DNA from: Maribellus comscasis
Lineage (GTDB): Bacteria; Bacteroidota; Bacteroidia; Bacteroidales; Prolixibacteraceae
Length of the DNA: 64,000 nt
Assembly (NCBI RefSeq): GCF_009762775.1
Contig: NZ_CP046401.1
Coordinates: 1,922,001 to 1,986,000, forward strand
Direction of reading: 5' to 3'
The notes beneath the pieces were generated by a model. It had not been told where the DNA came from, ran no database searches, and saw nothing but the letters and a program-made list of their open reading frames with translations. How positions within the stretch are numbered: the first letter of the stretch is position 1; every line of letters starts with the position of its first letter. Shown in pieces: positions 44,705 to 53,940 of the stretch. A program made the translations under genes and the position numbers.

Positions 44705-44712
44705 TACTTTTG
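44705..44712 (+). promoter_or_regulatory. Putative -7 element of gpmI
   Basis: TACTTTTG fits TAnnTTTG and lies 39 bp before the gpmI ATG. The nearest upstream TTTG is at 27 bp, rather far. Confidence 0.35.
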
Positions 44713-44751
44713 TCTGTTCTTTAAAAAGTAATATAATAAAACAACAATATT

Positions 44752-46281
44752 ATGGCTGAAATACAAAAAACATTATTAATGATCCTTGACGGATGGGGGA
44801 TTGGCGATGGTTCGAAAAGTGATATCGTTGCAACTGCTCCAACACCGTTTATGGATTCTGCAAAAGAGAAATATCCAAATGCACAATTATTAACTTCGGG
44901 AGAAAATGTTGGTCTTCCCGACGGACAAATGGGGAACTCAGAAGTAGGCCATCTAAACATCGGTGCAGGCCGTGTCCTATACCAGGACATGGTAAAAATA
45001 ACCAAGGCAATCCGTGATAAATCGTTGTGGGAGCATCCTCAAATTGTTAAAGCTTACACTTACGCAAAAGAAAACAATAAAAAAGTTCATCTTCTTGGAT
45101 TAATCGGGCCCGGTGGAGTCCATGCTTTGAGTTCACATATGGTGGCGCTGGCACAAATTGCCACCGACATGGGTTTGGAAGATATCTTTATCCACGGGTT
45201 AACAGATGGACGCGATACAGATCCTCGTTCAGGGTATGGTTTTATTGAGTCGGATCTGGAGGCTTTGAAACCAACAAATGCAAAATTTGCTTCATTGATT
45301 GGCCGATACTACGGAATGGATCGTGATAAAAACTATGACCGTTTAAAACTGGCATATGATTTATATACTGAAGGGAAAGGCGAGAAATCATCTAACATTT
45401 TAACTTCTATTCAGGCATCATACGATAACGGTGTCACCGATGAATTTATGAAACCCGTAGTAATGGTAGATGAAAACGAAGAGCCGATTGGGAAAATCGA
45501 AGAAGGCGACGTGGTAATTTGTTTTAACTTCCGCACCGATCGTTTGCGCCAGACGACCATTGCGTTTACTCAAGAAAATCTTCCTGATTATGGCATGAAA
45601 ACCATGAATCTGCAATGGTATACCATGACCAACTACAAAGCTGATTTTAAAGGAATTAATGTTATTTTTGATAAAGAGAATGTTGTAAATACGATGGGAG
45701 AGATTGTTTCAAAAGCCGGGTTAAAACAAATCCGAATTGCCGAAACAGAAAAATATGCCCACGTTACTTTCTTTTTTAGCGGAGGCCGAGAAGATGAATT
45801 TGAAGGAGAAAGCCGGATTTTAATTCAATCACCCAAAGTTCCTACTTATGATTTACAGCCGGAAATGTCGGCGCCCAAGATAAAAGATGCCATTGTTCCC
45901 AAATTAAAAAACGGGGAAGCTGATTTTGTTTGCCTTAATTTTGCCAATGGTGATATGGTGGGACACACAGGTGTTTACGATGCCATTTACAAAGCGGTAA
46001 CTGCGGTTGATCAATGTGCTAAAGAAGTTGTTGAAGCAGCTCTTGAAGGGGGATTTAATGTGATGATTATAGCGGACCACGGAAATGCTGACAATGCAGT
46101 AAACGCTGATGGTTCGGAAAACACAGCCCATTCTCTTAACCCGGTTCCCTGTGTTTTTATCAGCGACAAAAAAGATGTTCAAATTGAAAATGGAATATTA
46201 GCCGACGTTGCTCCTACCCTTCTTTCTGTCATGGGATTGGAAATACCAAAAGAAATGACAGGGAAAGTATTAGTAAAATAA
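44752..46281 (+). CDS. gpmI: 2,3-bisphosphoglycerate-independent phosphoglycerate mutase
   Basis: 509 aa. Interconverts 3- and 2-phosphoglycerate in glycolysis. Metal/nucleophile motifs: ILDGWGIGD (Asp13) and MGNSEVGHLNIGAGR (Ser63 nucleophile); HGLTDGRDTDPRSGYGF and NFRTDRLRQ bind substrate; NFANGDMVGHTG and IADHGNADNA are the second metal site. Full length and single gene. A terminator follows the stop. Confidence 0.97.
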   Translation: MAEIQKTLLMILDGWGIGDGSKSDIVATAPTPFMDSAKEKYPNAQLLTSGENVGLPDGQMGNSEVGHLNIGAGRVLYQDMVKITKAIRDKSLWEHPQIVKAYTYAKENNKKVHLLGLIGPGGVHALSSHMVALAQIATDMGLEDIFIHGLTDGRDTDPRSGYGFIESDLEALKPTNAKFASLIGRYYGMDRDKNYDRLKLAYDLYTEGKGEKSSNILTSIQASYDNGVTDEFMKPVVMVDENEEPIGKIEEGDVVICFNFRTDRLRQTTIAFTQENLPDYGMKTMNLQWYTMTNYKADFKGINVIFDKENVVNTMGEIVSKAGLKQIRIAETEKYAHVTFFFSGGREDEFEGESRILIQSPKVPTYDLQPEMSAPKIKDAIVPKLKNGEADFVCLNFANGDMVGHTGVYDAIYKAVTAVDQCAKEVVEAALEGGFNVMIIADHGNADNAVNADGSENTAHSLNPVPCVFISDKKDVQIENGILADVAPTLLSVMGLEIPKEMTGKVLVK

Positions 46282-46305
46282 AATACTTTTAAAATTTGTG
46301 TGCAA

Positions 46306-46340
46306 ATTGAGAGTTCTTATAAAAAGAGCTCTCAATTTGT
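46306..46340 (+). terminator. Terminator after gpmI
   Basis: ATTGAGAG (46306-46313) and CTCTCAAT (46329-46336) form a stem followed by TTGTTTT. It lies between gpmI and the ATG chosen for the next gene, which supports starting that gene at 46345. Confidence 0.65.
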
Positions 46341-46344
46341 TTTA

Positions 46345-46935
46345 ATGAATAAAAACAGAATGATTGAAATTGGCCGTACATTAATTAGCCTTGATATTTT
46401 TGAGAAACACTTTCTCTGCGACCTATTGAAGTGCAAGGGAGCATGTTGTATCGAAGGTGATTCCGGCGCCCCACTGACAGAGGAGGAAGCAAAAACTATC
46501 GAAAAAAATTACGCGGCTTACCGGGCTTACCTTCCCAAAAAGCACATCAGAGAAATTGAGAAACAAGGCTTCTCGGTTATAGACAGTGATGGCGACCTGG
46601 TAACTCCACTCGTAAACAACCGGCAATGTGCTTATTCATTTTACGATGAAAATGGAATTTTGAAATGTAGCATCGAAAAAGCGTATTTTGAAAGAAAAAC
46701 AACATTTAGAAAACCAGTCTCCTGCCATCTCTTTCCTATTCGAATAACAGAGTACAAAAGGTTTGATGCTGTTAATTATCAGGAACTCGACATTTGTAAA
46801 CCAGGGAGACAATGCGGATTCTCAAATCAATTACCACTTTATAAATTCTTAAAAGAACCTCTTATCAGAAAATACGGAGAAGAATGGTATAACGAGGTTG
46901 AAATTGCTGCAAAGCACCTGCAGCAGGGGACTTAG
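46345..46935 (+). CDS. DUF3109 family protein
   Basis: 196 aa, cytoplasmic. A cluster of cysteines, FLCDLLKCKGACCIEGDSGAPL near the start and CAYSF, CSIEKAY, CHLFPIR, CKPGRQCGFS later, matches DUF3109, thought to bind metal or an Fe-S cluster (YkgJ-like). I chose the ATG at 46345; an in-frame GTG at 46300 lies inside the gpmI terminator. Confidence 0.82.
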   Translation: MNKNRMIEIGRTLISLDIFEKHFLCDLLKCKGACCIEGDSGAPLTEEEAKTIEKNYAAYRAYLPKKHIREIEKQGFSVIDSDGDLVTPLVNNRQCAYSFYDENGILKCSIEKAYFERKTTFRKPVSCHLFPIRITEYKRFDAVNYQELDICKPGRQCGFSNQLPLYKFLKEPLIRKYGEEWYNEVEIAAKHLQQGT

Positions 46936-47192
46936 CACCTCTTCAAAAACTGTCCTATATCATGCAAAAAAGAACAATACAATTTCACCCCAAGCCCAAA
47001 AAGAATTAAATTCCCATTTTAAATCTGACTCCCAAAACAAATCAACCCGTCTCTTATTGAGACAAACACGAGATCACAAAAAAACATAAAGACCTCTACA
47101 ACAAACATATGGACCACATGGCATCTGAGTTGCAATTGTTTTAGCACATCGACGCTTGATGAAATTTACAAACAATCTAGACGCAGAAGATC
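46936..47192. other. Spacer before the secreted protein gene
   Basis: About 257 bp with no open frame of interest; A/C-rich on the plus strand, and no clear -7 box was found. Confidence 0.4.
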
Positions 47193-47768
47193 GTGAAAAA
47201 AATAGTTTTAACAATCACAGCAAGTTTATTTATCTCAGGTTTAACAATGGTTATGCTTCACCCCTCAGGAGACAACAACGACAAAAGCACTGCGACTCAC
47301 AGTGTATCAATAGAAGTGCCAACCGTCGCAATAATTAACAGTGAAGCTTCTTCAATCAGCCCAAGTCCTGAAATTAACAGCTTTGAAGCCGGCGAGGCAG
47401 TCGATTTTGAAACCGTCACCAACAGCGACCTGTGCTTAAATTATCCCTCAATCGTTAACGAAGGAAACCCAGGAACAATTTCTGCTTCAACAAGTGGCAA
47501 TTCACCAAGTAGTGTTGGGTTATATGTAAAAGCAAGTGATTACCAGGGAAACGGGAAAGAACAAACCGGCAAAGTTGTTAATGTTGTTGAAAAAAAAGAA
47601 TTAACCACCAATGTCATACACGATATTAAAAACTGCCATACCGGAAACGGAGTCAATAACGACCACAACATTACTTATTCACTTAAGGTAAAAGATCAGA
47701 ATAGTTATCGAAACATCAATGCAGGTTCATACAGTGCAACTGTAACATATACAATTACGGGGAACTGA
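47193..47768 (+). CDS. Secreted beta-rich protein, Bacteroidota family ending in TVTYTITGN
   Basis: 191 aa starting at GTG: KKIVLTITASLFISGLTMVM is a signal peptide, so the GTG start is credible. Body: VEVPTVAIIN-type first strand (here IEVPTVAIINSEA), TNSDLCLNYPSIV, GLYVKASDYQGNG and HNITYSLKVKDQN, ending SYSATVTYTITGN. This strand order is shared by a Bacteroidota family of fimbria- or adhesin-like secreted proteins, often in tandem copies; function not proved. A decayed paralogue follows directly. Confidence 0.65.
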   Translation: MKKIVLTITASLFISGLTMVMLHPSGDNNDKSTATHSVSIEVPTVAIINSEASSISPSPEINSFEAGEAVDFETVTNSDLCLNYPSIVNEGNPGTISASTSGNSPSSVGLYVKASDYQGNGKEQTGKVVNVVEKKELTTNVIHDIKNCHTGNGVNNDHNITYSLKVKDQNSYRNINAGSYSATVTYTITGN

Positions 47769-47790
47769 TTATCCTTGCAATAATTAGCGT

Positions 47791-47828
47791 AAAAAGGTTG
47801 CTTGCTTAATGTACGGCAACCTTTTTTT
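47791..47828 (+). terminator. Terminator after the secreted protein
   Basis: AAAAAGGTTGC (47791-47801) and GCAACCTTTTT (47816-47826), a perfect 11-bp stem with T run, 22 bp after the stop. Confidence 0.85.
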
Positions 47829-47855
47829 CCGTAGTTCAGAAATAAAAAATCTAAA

Positions 47856-48198
47856 ATGGAGACTGCAAGAATAAATTGTTGTTTTTTCGGTGGGCAATTT
47901 TTTTTAATCACAGCTTTTTCGCAGTGGGACGAAGGACAGATTAATGTATTTTTTCCACTCCGGAAATTGCTTTAATCGATATCGAATCAGTATCAAACAA
48001 TGATATGTGAGGTTTTCGGTTATCCCTTCTTCGAAACCTGGTGAGAACATAAATATTATCGAATCAGCAAATGATCCGCTTTGGATAAATTATTCATCCG
48101 CACTTCCAAACCAAAGTTCAACTCACTCAATAATGACCAAAATCTTGCAGGGAGGGCTATCTGAAGGAATATCTGTCTTTTTGGAAGCATCAGAATAA
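47856..48198 (+). pseudogene. Decayed paralogue of the preceding secreted protein
   Basis: Three reading frames together spell the family. From the ATG at 47856: a signal-like start ending LITAFSQWDEGQINV. After one frameshift, at 47957: TPEIALIDIESVSNNDM then a stop (48008). After another frameshift: KPGENINIIESANDPLWINYSS and GLSEGISVFLEASE, then a stop at 48196. These match VPxVAxIxxE, NSxLWLNYSS and PxGVxLxxxAS blocks of the family. The C-terminal part is missing; the next gene (minus strand) begins at once. So it is a broken tandem copy. Confidence 0.65.
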
Positions 48199-48256
48199 GT
48201 GGTATTTCACTGATAATGAGAGCACAGGATTTTGAAACAAATACTATTATTACGGT

Positions 48257-48793
48257 TTATGATGACTGATTGTTTCTAAACACCCTAAAGATAAAAACAG
48301 GAGCTCCTTTAAACACAGTAGCTTTTTCAAACTCCATTTTGTTGTTTTTGGCAACCTCCATCGAAGCAATATTTTCTCTGTGAACAATAGAAATCAGTGA
48401 ATCTGCAAATTTTTTTTTAAATGCAAATTTTCTGCACTCGTTTGAGGCCTCGGTTGCGTACCCCTTTTTCCAGAATTTTGGATGAATTGAATACCCTATC
48501 TCCATTTCCAAAACACCATCAACTTCCTGTATTAAAAGACCACACATTCCAATCCGTTCACCTGTAATCTTATTTACCAGAACATTATGACCACCTGTAT
48601 TTTCTCTGTATCTTTCAAAAACCTTATCAAACCAAAAACGACAAAATTCCTCCGGATATAAATCACCTGTAAAATCAAAATAACGGGTAGCTTCTTTATC
48701 CGAAGTAAATTCCAGCCACCATTCAAAATCAGTTTCCTCAAGGTTCCGGAAAAGCAAACGTTCCGATTCCTGTCCGGTTAGTAAATATTTCAT
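48257..48793 (-). CDS. RimJ/RimL-type GNAT acetyltransferase
   Basis: 178 aa. Starts TGQESERLLFRNLEETDFEWW, typical of RimJ/RimL-like enzymes; acetyl-CoA site WKKGYATEASNECRKFAF, then SIVHRENIASMEVAKNNKM. Substrate unknown. Its ATG is 5 bp after the sulfatase stop on the same strand, so the two may share an mRNA. Confidence 0.85.
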   Translation of the reverse strand: MKYLLTGQESERLLFRNLEETDFEWWLEFTSDKEATRYFDFTGDLYPEEFCRFWFDKVFERYRENTGGHNVLVNKITGERIGMCGLLIQEVDGVLEMEIGYSIHPKFWKKGYATEASNECRKFAFKKKFADSLISIVHRENIASMEVAKNNKMEFEKATVFKGAPVFIFRVFRNNQSS

Positions 48794-48798
48794 TAATA

Positions 48799-50697
48799 CT
48801 ACCAGTTAAAAACCAAATCGTATTTAAGCGGGTCCAGTCCCCATTTTTCAAATAACCCGCGAGCTGCACGCAAATCATAACGATTACGATCCATATCGGG
48901 CATCCTTTTTATCATAGCAATCACTCCGTCTATCATTTCCTGACTTGAATCTTCTGTTCCGTCAATTGCATTTAAAGCATAACAACGCGCAAAAGGATTC
49001 CCGTCTTCAAGAACTGCAAGCAATGCACTTCTGCTTTTTTCTTTTTCTCCCAGTTTATAAAGCGTCTCAGCCGCTGCAACAACAACATTTGGAGATTCAT
49101 CTGTTAATGCAGCTTCCAGATCTTGCTTTGCTGAAGCAGCTTTTTCACCTAAAATCAATAATCCGGTTGCTCCCCAGTATCGAACCGCGCTTTCATCATC
49201 TTTTAGATATGAGATCATCAAATCCATGTTCTCAGGCTTTCCCTGTGTTGCAACTTCTGCTACTTCAATAAGTTTCTCTAAATTAACGCTACCACCTCTC
49301 ATATAATCATAAAACGGCTCTTCACCTGCCCGTTCAATCCGATCGGCTTCAGGAATAAATCCGGTATCTTCAATCCGCAACATCCAATCCCTGTTTGCTA
49401 TTCTCATTCTGTCCAAAACGTCCTTATAAGAAGGGTCCTCGGCCAAATTATTTACTTCCCATGGATCGTTCTCTGTATCGTACAATTCCTCCGCCGGCTT
49501 TGGTTCCCAAAAAATACTCTGCACTTGGTCACATTCACCATTTTTGTATGCCCGCTCCCATGAGCCAATTGAAGGAGCACGCCACAGATATTCCAGATGC
49601 TGGCCATAAATCCGGTACGGCATGTAATTGCGAATATATCTGAATTTTTTATCCCGAACAGCCCTGCTCATATCATAGCGTTCGTCCATTCTTCCACGAA
49701 ACATAAAAGCATATTCCGGATCTTCTGTTTTTTGCTCTCCCAAAAAAGCATCTCCCTGAAGGTAATCAGGTATTTCAATTCCTGCGATGCTAAGCAAAGT
49801 CGGGACCAGGTCAACAAAACTTACCAAACGGTCTACTTTCGACCCCGGATTGCTTTCAGGAAACAGATATTTATATTTTTCAGGGATACGAACAATAAAA
49901 GGAACCCGTGTTCCTGATTCGTAAACATATCTTTTACTGCGAGCCAGCACACCACCATGATCACCGTAATAAAAAACAATGGTATTGTCAGTGAGGCCGG
50001 CATCCTCGAGCTCCTGCAACCATTTTCCAATCTGAGTATCCATGTCTTCAACCTTGTCATAATACTGTGCCCAATCATGTCTCATCTCAGGAGTATCAGG
50101 ATGATGAGGCGGTAGTGTAACATCTGCAGGTTTGTGTCTCAGGTCTTCGTTGGGAATCCACTTATGGATGGAACTTTCGTGTGAAATAGTAGTATTAAAG
50201 ACAGCAAAAAACGGTTGCCCGGGCGCCCGATTCTTATAATGAGCCTCCCTGCTGCATTCATCCCAAATTTCATCCGGGTTTATCGATGTCGTATTATAAT
50301 CAGTTTTAACATTATTGGTACAATAATATCCTACTTCCCGCAAAAACTCAGGATATGTTTTTACTGTTTCTGATTTAGGGTAATAACTCCGCATGTGCTG
50401 ATTGCCGTTTGAACAAGCATAAACACCTGTAATTATTGTATTTCGCGCAGGTGCACAAACAGGTGCATTTGCGTATGCATGTGTATACAAAAACCCCTCC
50501 GACGCTAATTTATCCAGATTTGGAGTTGTGGCAAACTCATCTCCGTAACATCCCGCAAAGGGGCTATTATCCTCACTTGTCAACCACAAGATATTTGGCA
50601 GTTCTTTGGGTGCCTTCTCCTTACAACTTATAAAAAAAATAAAGGTTAAAAAAGAGATTAACAAAGTTGATTTTTTCAAAAAATAGTGAAGTCTCAT
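48799..50697 (-). CDS. Formylglycine-dependent sulfatase lipoprotein with HEAT-like C-terminus
   Basis: 632 aa. Lipobox start (ISFLTFIFFISCKEK, Cys25). Sulfatase domain with WLTSEDNSPFAGCYG (metal Asp) and the modification motif VCAPARNTI (CxPxR, Cys81 becomes formylglycine); FYYGDHGGVLARSKR completes the metal site. From about residue 490, after VATQGKPENMDL, come helical repeats (ESAVRYWGATGLLIL, PNVVVAAAETLYKL, NPFARCYALNAIDG) that look like HEAT repeats. It resembles N-sulfoglucosamine or related S1 sulfatases. Lies with a GNAT; needs an anaerobic or aerobic maturase elsewhere. Exact substrate unknown. Confidence 0.9.
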   Translation of the reverse strand: MRLHYFLKKSTLLISFLTFIFFISCKEKAPKELPNILWLTSEDNSPFAGCYGDEFATTPNLDKLASEGFLYTHAYANAPVCAPARNTIITGVYACSNGNQHMRSYYPKSETVKTYPEFLREVGYYCTNNVKTDYNTTSINPDEIWDECSREAHYKNRAPGQPFFAVFNTTISHESSIHKWIPNEDLRHKPADVTLPPHHPDTPEMRHDWAQYYDKVEDMDTQIGKWLQELEDAGLTDNTIVFYYGDHGGVLARSKRYVYESGTRVPFIVRIPEKYKYLFPESNPGSKVDRLVSFVDLVPTLLSIAGIEIPDYLQGDAFLGEQKTEDPEYAFMFRGRMDERYDMSRAVRDKKFRYIRNYMPYRIYGQHLEYLWRAPSIGSWERAYKNGECDQVQSIFWEPKPAEELYDTENDPWEVNNLAEDPSYKDVLDRMRIANRDWMLRIEDTGFIPEADRIERAGEEPFYDYMRGGSVNLEKLIEVAEVATQGKPENMDLMISYLKDDESAVRYWGATGLLILGEKAASAKQDLEAALTDESPNVVVAAAETLYKLGEKEKSRSALLAVLEDGNPFARCYALNAIDGTEDSSQEMIDGVIAMIKRMPDMDRNRYDLRAARGLFEKWGLDPLKYDLVFNW

Positions 50698-50790
50698 TGG
50701 TTAAGATTTTAGTTGAATCCCAAAAATAACAAAACATCGGCTGCTTTTTCCGTTTTGGAGGAAATAATATTCAACAAAAATATTAAAGTT

Positions 50791-51180
50791 TCAGGCCACA
50801 ATCTCAACCCTGTTTCCATCGGGGTCTAAAATGACACTTTCGTAGTATCCGTCTCCTGTTGTCCGGGGTTCGCTTACAACTTTAAATCCATCTTCCCTGA
50901 TCGTACCCGTAAGTTTGTTTACATCGGTTCTGGAATTCACTTTTATAGCAAAATGAATTAGCCCGGAAAATTGTTTTACCGGGTCATTTTTTGACTTTGG
51001 TATGCCGGGCATTTCCATTATTTCAAGGCGGCAATCACCATCGAAAGTAAGAAAATAGGAACGGTATCCTTTTGAATGGTTGTAATAAATCTCGTTTGAA
51101 GATGCATCGAAATAACGCATATAAAAACTGCGCATTCCTTCCAGATTACTGGTCCATACTGCAATGTGTTCAATTTTCAT
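50791..51180 (-). CDS. VOC-family glyoxalase-like protein
   Basis: 129 aa, two beta-alpha-beta-beta-beta units: KIEHIAVWTSNLEGMRSFYM with ESVILDPDGNRVEIVA at the end, LIHFAIKVNSRTDVN in the middle. Candidate metal ligands are the two His and the C-terminal Glu. Substrate unknown (glyoxalase, dioxygenase or resistance protein). Confidence 0.88.
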   Translation of the reverse strand: MKIEHIAVWTSNLEGMRSFYMRYFDASSNEIYYNHSKGYRSYFLTFDGDCRLEIMEMPGIPKSKNDPVKQFSGLIHFAIKVNSRTDVNKLTGTIREDGFKVVSEPRTTGDGYYESVILDPDGNRVEIVA

Positions 51181-51271
51181 GGCTATTTGTTTTTATATAA
51201 AACGCTTTAAAACCAACCTCATTTCTCATTCAAAATTAAGAAACAAACATCACATTATTTGTTTTAATTTC

Positions 51272-51943
51272 TTAAAAAATAGTCTCCCATTCAGAAAAAA
51301 ACTGATGAAGGAATTTCTCCATAAATTCGTGTCTGTTTTGAGCAATATTTCTGGCTGTTGTAGTATTTAGTCTGTCTTTAAGCAACAACAATTTTTCGTA
51401 AAAATGATTAATAGTTGGAGCTATGTTCCTTTTATACGAGTCAAAACTGTTATGTTTCACCGGTTTAATTTCCGGGTCGTAAATAACGCGGTTTTTATTC
51501 CCCCCGTACGCAAAAGTGCGCGCAATTCCAATGGCACCAATGGCATCAAGCCGGTCTGCATCTTGTACAATTTTGGCCTCCAGTGATGTTGCTCTTGTTT
51601 CAACTCCTGCTCCTTTAAACGAAACCTCGTCAATTACCTGAAGAATTCTTGCACGATCTTTATTTTCAACGCCGACCTTTTTAAGCCAGTTTTCAGCCTT
51701 ATTTGCATCTTCGCCACCGTTAAGTTTCCAGTCATCCAAATCATGCAAAAGAGCTGAAAGTTCAACTACAAATTTTTCGCCTCCTTCCACCCCTGAAATC
51801 TTAAGAGAAAGATTATAAACCCTGTAAATATGCCACCAGTCATGCCCGGAACTATCTTTTTCAAAAACACCCTGAACATAATTGGCAGTTTGAGTAACTA
51901 TATTTTTCCGATTTTTATTCATATTAAAGTGTAAGATAGCCAT
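51272..51943 (-). CDS. HD-domain phosphohydrolase
   Basis: 223 aa. Metal-binding HD motif: GHDWWHIYRVYNLSLKI and ALLHDLDDWKL, with KIVQDADRLDAIGAIGIART as second Asp site. Similar to YedJ-type HD hydrolases. An alternative start is MNKNRKN six codons in. Alone, no partner evident. Confidence 0.88.
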   Translation of the reverse strand: MAILHFNMNKNRKNIVTQTANYVQGVFEKDSSGHDWWHIYRVYNLSLKISGVEGGEKFVVELSALLHDLDDWKLNGGEDANKAENWLKKVGVENKDRARILQVIDEVSFKGAGVETRATSLEAKIVQDADRLDAIGAIGIARTFAYGGNKNRVIYDPEIKPVKHNSFDSYKRNIAPTINHFYEKLLLLKDRLNTTTARNIAQNRHEFMEKFLHQFFSEWETIF

Positions 51944-52079
51944 TCCTGAGCCATTTTAATTTCATAAAAAATGTTAATTCCCGCTCTTCGCAAAGCAAAA
52001 ATCTGTTTCCCAGCCAGCTACATATATATTGAAAAGTGGATATAAATGCCTTAATAAGAATTAGTCATAGTTTTTTTGC

Positions 52080-52087
52080 TATTTTTG
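52080..52087 (+). promoter_or_regulatory. Putative -7 element of the acyl-CoA synthetase gene
   Basis: TATTTTTG, a TAnnTTTG match, about 80 bp upstream of the ATG at 52166; no good -33 element. Confidence 0.3.
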
Positions 52088-52165
52088 CTGCCTGAACAAA
52101 GCAGATTAAGAAACTGTTTTTTTAATGACAGTACAAATTAAAAGTTTTAATAGTAGTAAATTAGA

Positions 52166-53830
52166 ATGGTGAATAAATCAAAACTTACTTTACCTTCATT
52201 AATCAACGAATCCGTAGAAAAATATTCCGGAAATACTTCAATTGTTTTTGCGGGAGAGAAAAGCTACACATATAAACAATTGGGTGAAGATATCAATCTG
52301 GTTGCCGATTTTTTAACCGAATTAGGAATCTCGAAAGGTGATAAAGTAGCCATTTTGAGTACCAATATGCCCAACTGGGGTGTTGCCTTTTTTGCCATTT
52401 CTATGGTTGGAGCAATTGTTATACCTATTTTACCCGATTTTCATGAAAATGAAATAAAATCAATCCTGCAACATTCTGAAGCTAAAATTCTTTTTGTTGC
52501 TGAAGGATTATACAAACACATAAACAGCGATGCAGCTGAATCTCTTGAAAGAATAATTTTGTTGGATAAATTTGCTATTATTCCCAAAGAAACACCGGCA
52601 GAACATTTGCATTCATTATCCAGTTCACTTCCGGTTATTACCAAAAAACAAGAAAGAGTAAATGTGGAAGAGGAAGATCTGGCAACAATAATTTATACTT
52701 CGGGAACAACAGGAAATTCAAAAGGCGTTATGTTAACACATAAAAACCTGGCCTGGACAACGCAACAATGTTATTCACTGTATCAGGTAAAATCAAAAGA
52801 TCGTTTCCTTTCTATTTTACCCTTGTCTCACACGTTGGAAAATACAGTAGGCTTTTTACTACCCATCAAATACGGTGCGTCGATCCATTATTTACGAAAA
52901 GCTCCTGTTCCGTCAGTTTTACTACCCGCGCTGGAGAAAGTAAAACCGACAATAATGCTTGCTGTTCCGCTAATTATTGAAAAGGTTTTCAAAGCAAAAA
53001 TACTACCCGAATTCCAAAAAAGTGCGGTTACACGATTCCTTTATTCGGTGTCGGCAACACGGAAATTGTTACACAGGGTTGCCGCGAAAAAGCTTCATAA
53101 AACTTTTGGTGGCCATTTACATTTTTTTGGAATAGGAGGTTCCAAGCTCGATCCTACTGTTGAACGGTTTCTAAACGAAGGAAAATTCCCTTACGCAATT
53201 GGGTATGGCTTAACAGAAACTTCTCCGCTTTTGGCTGGTGCAGTTGTTGGAAAGACTAAAATAGGCTCAACCGGAGTTGCTGTTGAAGGAGTAAAACTAA
53301 GAATTGCGGATGCTGATGCGGTTACAGGTGAAGGAGAGATTCAGGCAAAAGGGGCAAATGTAATGAAAGGATATTATAAAGCACCGGAAATTACAAAAGA
53401 GGTTTTTACTGAAGATGGATGGTTCAAAACCGGAGACCGGGGTTGTTTTGACAAAAACAATATGCTTTACATTAAGGGACGAATTAAAACAATGATTGTA
53501 GGTGCCAGCGGAGAGAATATTTATCCGGAGGAAATTGAATCGGTCATCAACAAAATGCGTTATGTTTTGGAATCTCTGGTTGTAGAAAAGAAAGGCAAAC
53601 TTGTTGCAATGATTCACCTGAATATGGAAGAAATTGAGCAGAATTTTAAACATCTGAAAGCTGAAGCTCAACAATATATTCATGTCAGGTCAGAAGAAAT
53701 CTTAAAAGAAATACAGAAAAAAGTGAATGAGGAAGTGAATAAATTCTCAAGAATCCAACAGGTTGTTTTACAGCCCATTCCTTTTGAAAAGACACCGACA
53801 AAAAAAATCAAGCGTTTTTTATACGCTTAG
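52166..53830 (+). CDS. Long-chain acyl-CoA synthetase (AMP-forming)
   Basis: 554 aa. ANL-family enzyme: IIYTSGTTGNSKGVMLTHKN (P-loop), GYGLTETSPLLAG (motif A5), DGWFKTGDRGCFDKNN and IKGRIKTMIVGASGENIYP (hinge), and the C-terminal Lys in KTPTKKIKRFL. Activates fatty acids to CoA esters, membrane associated. Chain length and exact role are not readable. Monocistronic, with a TATTTTTG box upstream. Confidence 0.9.
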   Translation: MVNKSKLTLPSLINESVEKYSGNTSIVFAGEKSYTYKQLGEDINLVADFLTELGISKGDKVAILSTNMPNWGVAFFAISMVGAIVIPILPDFHENEIKSILQHSEAKILFVAEGLYKHINSDAAESLERIILLDKFAIIPKETPAEHLHSLSSSLPVITKKQERVNVEEEDLATIIYTSGTTGNSKGVMLTHKNLAWTTQQCYSLYQVKSKDRFLSILPLSHTLENTVGFLLPIKYGASIHYLRKAPVPSVLLPALEKVKPTIMLAVPLIIEKVFKAKILPEFQKSAVTRFLYSVSATRKLLHRVAAKKLHKTFGGHLHFFGIGGSKLDPTVERFLNEGKFPYAIGYGLTETSPLLAGAVVGKTKIGSTGVAVEGVKLRIADADAVTGEGEIQAKGANVMKGYYKAPEITKEVFTEDGWFKTGDRGCFDKNNMLYIKGRIKTMIVGASGENIYPEEIESVINKMRYVLESLVVEKKGKLVAMIHLNMEEIEQNFKHLKAEAQQYIHVRSEEILKEIQKKVNEEVNKFSRIQQVVLQPIPFEKTPTKKIKRFLYA

Positions 53831-53910
53831 CTTAAAAAATATTCAGTACAGAAATGGGAGGTCAAAATTATGGCTTTCCATTTTTGTGTTTTCAGGTGAA
53901 TATAAAATAT

Positions 53911-53918
53911 TAATTTTG
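53911..53918 (+). promoter_or_regulatory. Putative -7 element of purM
   Basis: TAATTTTG fits TAnnTTTG and lies 22 bp before the purM ATG; a TTTG (53883-53886) lies 24 bp further up, slightly beyond the usual spacing. Confidence 0.4.
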
Positions 53919-53940
53919 TAGCCAAAATCTGAATTATTGA

